Below, in pieces: positions 58,429 to 64,000 of a stretch of DNA of 64,000 bases. The first letter of the stretch is position 1. Each line of letters opens with the position of its first letter. The stretch is from Saccopteryx bilineata (taxonomy: Eukaryota; Chordata; Mammalia; Chiroptera; Emballonuridae), in assembly GCF_036850765.1 (NCBI RefSeq), contig NC_089493.1, positions 270,159,534 to 270,223,533 on the forward strand, read 5' to 3'. The notes under the pieces were generated by a model, which ran no database searches, was not told the origin of the DNA, and saw only the letters and a program-made list of their open reading frames with translations. Position numbers and translations under genes: made by a program.

Positions 58429-58867
58429 TACTAAGTTGTTCTAGGCAGGTGACACCTGTGTCTGTCGTTTCTCTGAGGAGGTATTTGGTAAATGCTGGCT
58501 GAAGCAAAGATATAAGCAGGGTCTGGATCAGAGCCCGAGGTGGCTCTGGATCAAGCCAGCCTGTGCACAGACCTTCGGGAAAAGTCGGGGAGCCAGCAAC
58601 TACATTAAAACAAATATAGGGTGTCAGGTAAGACAGCGGAGAGGTGTCTGTTTCCTGATTTCTGTTTTGACAAAGAACCTGGGTTTATGCAGGAAGCATA
58701 ATATGCTTTGGGAGATAATCATGAGGAATGATGTCAGAGCAAGGATCTTGGGTATAAACCCACAGTATTTTCTTATCTTCTCCAGGCCTCTCCCTGTTAT
58801 CTTTAGTGTCCCTTATGTATATTTTTAGTTAATTATTTTTCAACTTTGAGGAGTAATTGACAAATAG

Positions 58868-58914
58868 GATAGATAGATAGAAGGATAGATAGATAGAAGG
58901 ATAGATAGATAGAT

Positions 58915-58963
<49 letters not shown>

Positions 58964-58970
58964 GATAGAT
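58868..58970. repeat. (GATA)n microsatellite
   Basis: GATA units with two AAGG-type interruptions, ending in about 14 pure units, within the L1 3'-UTR. Confidence 0.93.
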
Positions 58971-60537
58971 GTAAAGTGTTAAACTTGATTTGATATACAT
59001 GCACATGATGGAATGATTAGCAAGATCAAGATATTGAGATAATTAACACATCACCTCTCATAGTTAACTGTGTATGTGTGTGACGAGGGAGGGATGCTTA
59101 AGACTTACCCTCACAACTTTCAAAAGTATAATACCTTACAGTATTAACGGTAGTCACCATGCTGCTCAGTAGATTGTCAGAACTTACTCTCTCTACACCT
59201 GTAAGTTTACGGCCCTTAATCAACATCCGCGTTCCCACTTCCCTCTCCTGCTAACTAATATGTTCTCTGTTTCCATGAATTGAGCTGTTTTTTCTTTATA
59301 TTCCATATATAAGTAATAACTACACACTGTCTTTTCTGACTTATTTCACTCAACACAATGTCCTCCAAGTTCATCCATGTGACAGAATTTTTTTAATAGT
59401 GGAATAATGTTCATGTATATAACATATTTTCTTTATTCATTCTTCTGTCCAAGGACATTTAGGTTGTTTCCATGTCTTGGCTATTGTAAATCATGCTAAA
59501 ATGAACATAGGAGTACAGCCTACCTCTTTGAGATACTGATTTTATTTTCTTCAGACACATACCTGGGAGTGGGATGGCTATACATCCCGTGTTAATTCTC
59601 ATTATATACTGTTTTCCATCGTGGCAGCGCCAGGTCACATTCCCACCAACAGTGCATACGTGTTCCCTTTTCTCTACATCCTTGCAAACATCATCGCCTG
59701 CCTTTTTGATAATAGCCATTCTAACAGCTGTGAGGTGATATCTCATTGTGGTTTGGATGTGTGTTTCCTTAGTGATTAATGATGTTGAGCAGCTTTTCAT
59801 GTACCTATTAGACATTTGTATGTCATCTTTTAGAAAAATATTTCTGCAGTTCTTTTCTTATTTTTTAATTGGCTTATTTGGTGTTTGCAATTGAGTGGTA
59901 TGAGTTCTTTATACATTTTAGATGTTAATCCCTGATGAGATAAATGGTTTGCAGGTATTTTCTCCATTCTTTATGTTGTGTTTTTAATGTATTGTTCCCT
60001 TTGCTACACAGAAGTTCTTCAGTTGGATGTCATCCTACTTGTTTATTTGAGCTTTTGTCGCCTGTGCTTTTGGTACCTTATCCAAGAAATCATTGTCAAG
60101 ACCAATATCGGGCTTCTTGTCTGTTTTCTTCTAGGAAGTGTTATAGTTTCAGATCTTACATTTAAGTCTTCAATCCAACTCCGATTAATTTTGAAGAGTG
60201 ATATAATAAGATAGCTGTCCAGTTTCACTGTTCTGCGTGTGGATATCCAATTCTCTCAACACAGATTATCGGAGTGACTGTCCTTTCCCCAGGTGTGTTC
60301 TTGGTGTCCTTGTCAAAGATCAGCTGGCCGTGTGCATTTCTTTCTGGACTCTCAGTTTTGTGGCACCGCAGCCTCTTTTTATGCTAGTACCATGCTATTT
60401 TGATTACTGTAGTTTTCTAGTGTAGTTTGAATTCAGGAAATGCTATGCCTCAGGCTTTCTTCTTTCCTAAGATTGCTTCGGCTACTCAGGGGCTTTTGTG
60501 GTTCCATACAAATTAGTATTATTTATTCCATTTTTGT

Positions 60538-60561
60538 AAAAAAAAAAAAAAAAAAAAAAAA
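60538..60561. repeat. A24 homopolymer inside L1
   Basis: It replaces a short A-run that L1 consensus text has just before 'gccattgg'. A local slippage expansion. Confidence 0.9.
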
Positions 60562-61596
60562 CGCCATTGGAATTTTTGGGATTGCATTAAACTGTAGGTC
60601 GCTTTGGGCAGTATGGACATTTTTACAATATTATTTTTTTTCAATCAGAGAGCATGGAATTTCTTTCCATTTCTTTGTGTCTTGTTCAGTTGTTTTCATC
60701 AATATCTTATAGTTTTCATTGTACAGCCTTTCAACTCCTTGCTTAAATTTATTTCCAAATGTCTTATTGTTTTTGATGCTATTGTAAATGAGACTGCTTT
60801 CTTAATTTTTCTTTTAGATAGCTTATAGTTAATGTATAGAAACAACTGCTTTTGTATGGATCTTTTTATTCTGCAAGTTTACTGAATTCATTTATTCTAA
60901 CAGTATTTTTAGTGGAGTATTTAGGGTTTTATATATATCAGATTGTGTTACCTCCAACAATATCATTTTATTTCTTCCTTTCTAATATGGATGCTTTTTA
61001 TTTTATTTTATTTTTTTCTGGTTGCTCTGGCTGGGGCTTCTAGTACTAGATTAATAGTATTTGAAGTGGTAAGAGTAGGCATCCTAGTCTTATTCCTGAT
61101 ATTAAAAGAAGAGCTTTTTAAACCTTTGACCATGGAGTACGATGTTAGCGGTAGGCTGTCATATATGGCCTTTATTATGTTTTTATACCAGTTTGTTGAA
61201 TTTTTATCGTGAAAGGATGTGTATTTTGTCAAATGCATTTTTGGTCTATGTTGAGAATATCATATGATTTATCTTTCATTCTATTAATGTGTAGTATCTC
61301 ATTTATTGATTTGCTTCTATTGAACCATTCTTACATCCCAGGCATAAATTGCGCTGGATCAGGGTGTGTGATCCTTTTAATGTGCTATTGAGTTTCTGTT
61401 GAGGATTTTGTCATCTGTGTTCATCAAGGATATTGGGCTGTGATTTTCTTTCCTTATAGTGCCCATGTTAGGTTTCTGATCAAGGTAATGCTGGCCTTAT
61501 AAAATAAGTTTAGAAGTATTCCCTCTCTTTGATTTTTGGGAGAGTTTGAGAAGGTTTATTATTAGTTCTTTAAATGTTTGGCAAAATTCACTGGTG

Positions 61597-61998
61597 CAGG
61601 CCCTGACTGGTTGGCTCAGTGGTAGAGCATCGGCCTGACGTGCAGGAGTCCCAAGTTTGATTCCCAGCCAGGGCACACAGGAGAGGCGCCCATCTGCTTC
61701 TCCACCCCTCCCCCTCTCCTTCCTCTCTGTCTCTCTCTTCCCCTCCCACAGCCAAGGCTCCATTGGAGCACAGTTGGCCCGGGTGCTGAGGATGGCTCTG
61801 TGGACTCTGCCTCAGGCGCTAGAATGGCTCTGATTGCGGCAGAAAGATGCCCCAAGATGGGCAGAGCGTCGCCCCCTGGTGGGCGTGCCAGGTGGATCCC
61901 GGTCGGGCGCATGCAGGAGTCTGTCTGACTGCCTCCCTGTTTCTGGCTTCAGAAAAATACAAAAAAAAAAAAAAAAAGAAAAAGAAAAAGAAAAGAAA
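61597..61998 (+). mobile_element. long Rhin-type SINE inside the L1
   Basis: It runs from the head 'ccctgactggttggctcagt' through the body to an A/AAAAG-rich tail. A perfect 14-bp duplication (aaaattcactggtg) at 61583-61596 and 61999-62012 interrupts L1 text. It has one copy of the 'agagcgtcgccccctggtgg' module where the 33187 and 49125 copies have two. Confidence 0.95.
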
Positions 61999-62195
61999 AA
62001 AATTCACTGGTGAAGCCATATGGTCCTGAGCTTTTATTTATTGGGAGATTTTTATTTTTGATTCAATCTTCTTGCTCTTTATTGGTCTGTACAGATTCTT
62101 CTATTACTTAATGATTTCAGTCTTAGTAGGTTTAGATTTCTAGGAATTTATTTCTTCTCAGTTATCTAATGCATTGGTGTATAATTGTTCATAGT

Positions 62196-62400
62196 GTACA
62201 ATTTCTATTTAAACATTTTTTTCTTACACAGTGTTTTTTTGTTTTTGATTTTGTTTTTGTTTAAATAACATTGAGTCTTCCATTATACTCTCCTGGATTT
62301 GAATCAAATGGAACTGAGTAACCTTTCTACCTTTTTTTCATGTTTGCTAATAAATAACACTATTTACCTTGTAGAGTTACAGTAAAATTTAAATAAGATA
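62196..62400. other. AT-rich sequence, no gene seen
   Basis: T-rich stretch after the L1 end. Confidence 0.35.
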
Positions 62401-62408
62401 GCATAAAA

Positions 62409-62599
62409 CTGGCGGCCCCAAACTACGGCCCACAGGCCACATGTGGCTCCCTGAGGCCATTTATCTGGCTCTCGCCACACTTCCGGAAGGGGCACCTCTT
62501 TCATTGGTGGTCAGTGAGAGGAGCACTGTATGTGGCAGCCCTCCAGTGGTCTGAGGGACAGTGAACTGGCCCCCTGTGTAAAAAGTTTGGGGACCCCTG
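62409..62599 (-). mobile_element. non-autonomous hAT element, 191 bp, inverted copy
   Basis: The ends are ctggcggccccaaac (two changes from its relative) and gtttggggacccctg. The perfect 8-bp duplication gcataaaa lies at 62401-62408 and 62600-62607. It is the reverse complement of the 58095 family and is shorter. Confidence 0.94.
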
Positions 62600-62607
62600 G
62601 CATAAAA

Positions 62608-64000
62608 CAATTAGCATAGACAGCACCTTTTAGCTCAGATTAGCTTCCCTTCCCAGATGCTTCCAAAAGCTAAGTTCCCCGGCCCATTGCGTAGCAACAG
62701 GTCTGGAGGCTGTGAATTATTTGTGATGTTTCTCCAAGGACTGAACGAGAAGAGACATTTTAATCAAAGCGCCAATGAAGCTCATGTAGAGATGAACATA
62801 CAATTAGTGACCTCTTTCTATGCGGGATAATCAGTGGTGGGCCTGACAGAATTGGACTTTTCCTGTGAGCCATCTGAGCACGCAGATCCCATCAGCTCTG
62901 TGTCCCTGAATACTGGGAGGCAGGCAGGCATAGCTTGGTCACAAACTGGGTGCCAGACCTGTGAAGCCTGCACACATCCAGCAGGCCTCCACAGTGTTAT
63001 GTCAGGAGGGAGGTCTAGCAGTGGAGGAGACGGTTATGAAGATCTCAGAGGTGAGAATTGAGAGAACTCTGCTCCCTGCCCAGGAAAGAGAGGCTGCGGC
63101 TTGGAAGGAGGGCGGTGAAATGTGTTTCCCAACACATGGTGAGAGGTCTGTCCCTAAAGGTTCATTCCTAGCTCAGGCTTAAACTGAATGCAGAATGCTT
63201 TGAGGAGAAAAGAAGCATATCTGAGCCCCAATAGACACTCGGGAAAAACCCCAAGGTTCAAGGCACTGGTTATAGTTGGTCCTTAGTTCACCAGCTTTCT
63301 GGACGGTCTGATTTCTTTGGAGCCTACAGCAGATGCCACCAGATCTCCCAATGCAGTGGATCCAATGTGGTGAGCATTGGGTTCCGGGAGCAGTGAGCTC
63401 ACTGTTTGGGACTGTGTTGTTCTTGTTGTTGTCATGTTACAGCCACACAGTACCACAGAGGAAGTAGGTTTCTCCTCATGTGTGCCTTCTAGAAAAGTGT
63501 TTGAGGGAGGACTGCTCACCCTGGCCGCCAGTCCTCAGGGTGCACCAGCCCAGACTCCCCTTTAGCCTTCCGTCTGGCTTTGGTAGGTCTCTGCCCCATT
63601 ACTGAGGGTGCCTTTGTTGCACAGATGAAACGGGAGCAGCGCAGACTGGTCCCGGCTCTGCTGCCGCTGGCTGTGAGCCTCGCCAGGTCGTGCCCGCTTC
63701 CCGAAGGTGTAGTCATCTCGGCTGTGAAACACTGCCGCTTGCCGACAGCACAGCCCTGAGCATGGCAGGTGGGGGGGGGGGGCTGCTAGGTGTGCGTGCA
63801 CACTGCAGAGTTGGAAGCAGCGTCCGTATGCATGGGGGTGAAAATAGTGGGCTTGGTATGATGTGCTCTTTCCTGTGAGATTGTAAAGGCAACTCTCTGA
63901 AGCCATCGACTGAAACAGGAAAAGCTGCAATACGGTATTCTGAGTAACGTTGTCCTGCTGTCAAAAAGTGCTTTGGTTTGTCCATTGTGTGTGGTCTTCC
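62608..64000. other. unique sequence, no gene seen
   Basis: G12 homopolymer at 63771-63782. Frames at 63283-63985 overlap in several phases and none is recognisable. Confidence 0.4.

Larger units (their letters stand above)
58835..62195 (-). mobile_element. L1, antisense, about 3.4 kb, 5'-truncated
   Basis: It starts in 3'-UTR text ('gatatacatgcacatgatgg'), passes 'agttcatccatgtgacagaa' and 'cattcccaccaacagtgcat', and continues through long antisense ORF2 text ('aagaaatcattgtcaagacc', 'gttcatcaaggatattgggc', 'ggtgtataattgttcatag'). It is broken by a GATA tract, an A24 run and a SINE. No long frame remains on the minus strand. Confidence 0.85.

Noticed and set aside
58868..58970. CRISPR-like or satellite array
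   Set aside because: Units are 4 bp with no spacers: a GATA microsatellite.

Overview
The window looks like nuclear genomic DNA of a bat (Chiroptera). The main evidence is a set of tRNA-derived SINEs of the bat Ves/Rhin type. They have Pol III A and B boxes, a CT-rich tail region and heads such as 'gccctggcc' or 'gaccaggtggtggcgcag'. Non-autonomous hAT elements with perfect 8-bp target-site duplications, a mariner relic and L1 3' ends of a kind I associate with bats point the same way. The long SINE with a GC-rich second half (33187, 49125, 61597) suggests a horseshoe-bat-like (Rhinolophus or related) lineage, but that rests on memory of the family and not on a search.

I found no host protein-coding gene that I can defend. 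The window reads as intergenic or deep intronic sequence: old L1, L2, MIR and MER5 fossils, younger SINEs and DNA transposons, microsatellites, and stretches of unique sequence. Some unique stretches look like conserved regulatory DNA, and a few are CpG-rich. The only convincing open reading frame with a recognisable family is the DNA-binding half of a mariner transposase (42559-42906).

Layout. 1-9 kb: an L1 3' end, SINEs, one MIR, a CpG-rich patch (3370-3590), an AT-rich homeobox-motif block (3700-4625) and a weak exon candidate (6339-6589). 9-18 kb: SINEs, an antisense L2, decayed hAT-like elements and an antisense L1. 18-30 kb: mostly unique sequence with two regulatory-like blocks, an L1 and an L2. 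30-41 kb: a CpG-rich patch with a Z-DNA-prone tract, a hAT element containing a SINE, a long sense L2, MER5 copies and a second CpG-rich patch. 41.9-44.0 kb: one old antisense L1 split by a SINE, by a hAT element that itself holds the mariner, and by a 75-bp palindromic MITE. 44-58 kb: MER5, L2, a long GGAA purine tract, MIRs, a SINE with a perfect 20-bp duplication, and unique DNA including a regulatory-like block (52270-52960). 58-62.6 kb: a 3.4-kb antisense L1 flanked by two inverted copies of one hAT family.

The most interesting material is the record of DNA-transposon insertion, which is uncommon for a mammal, and the mariner derivative that keeps its DNA-binding domain while lacking its whole catalytic domain. 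Family names are from memory and need RepeatMasker. Boundaries given with duplications were read directly from the sequence; other repeat boundaries are approximate.
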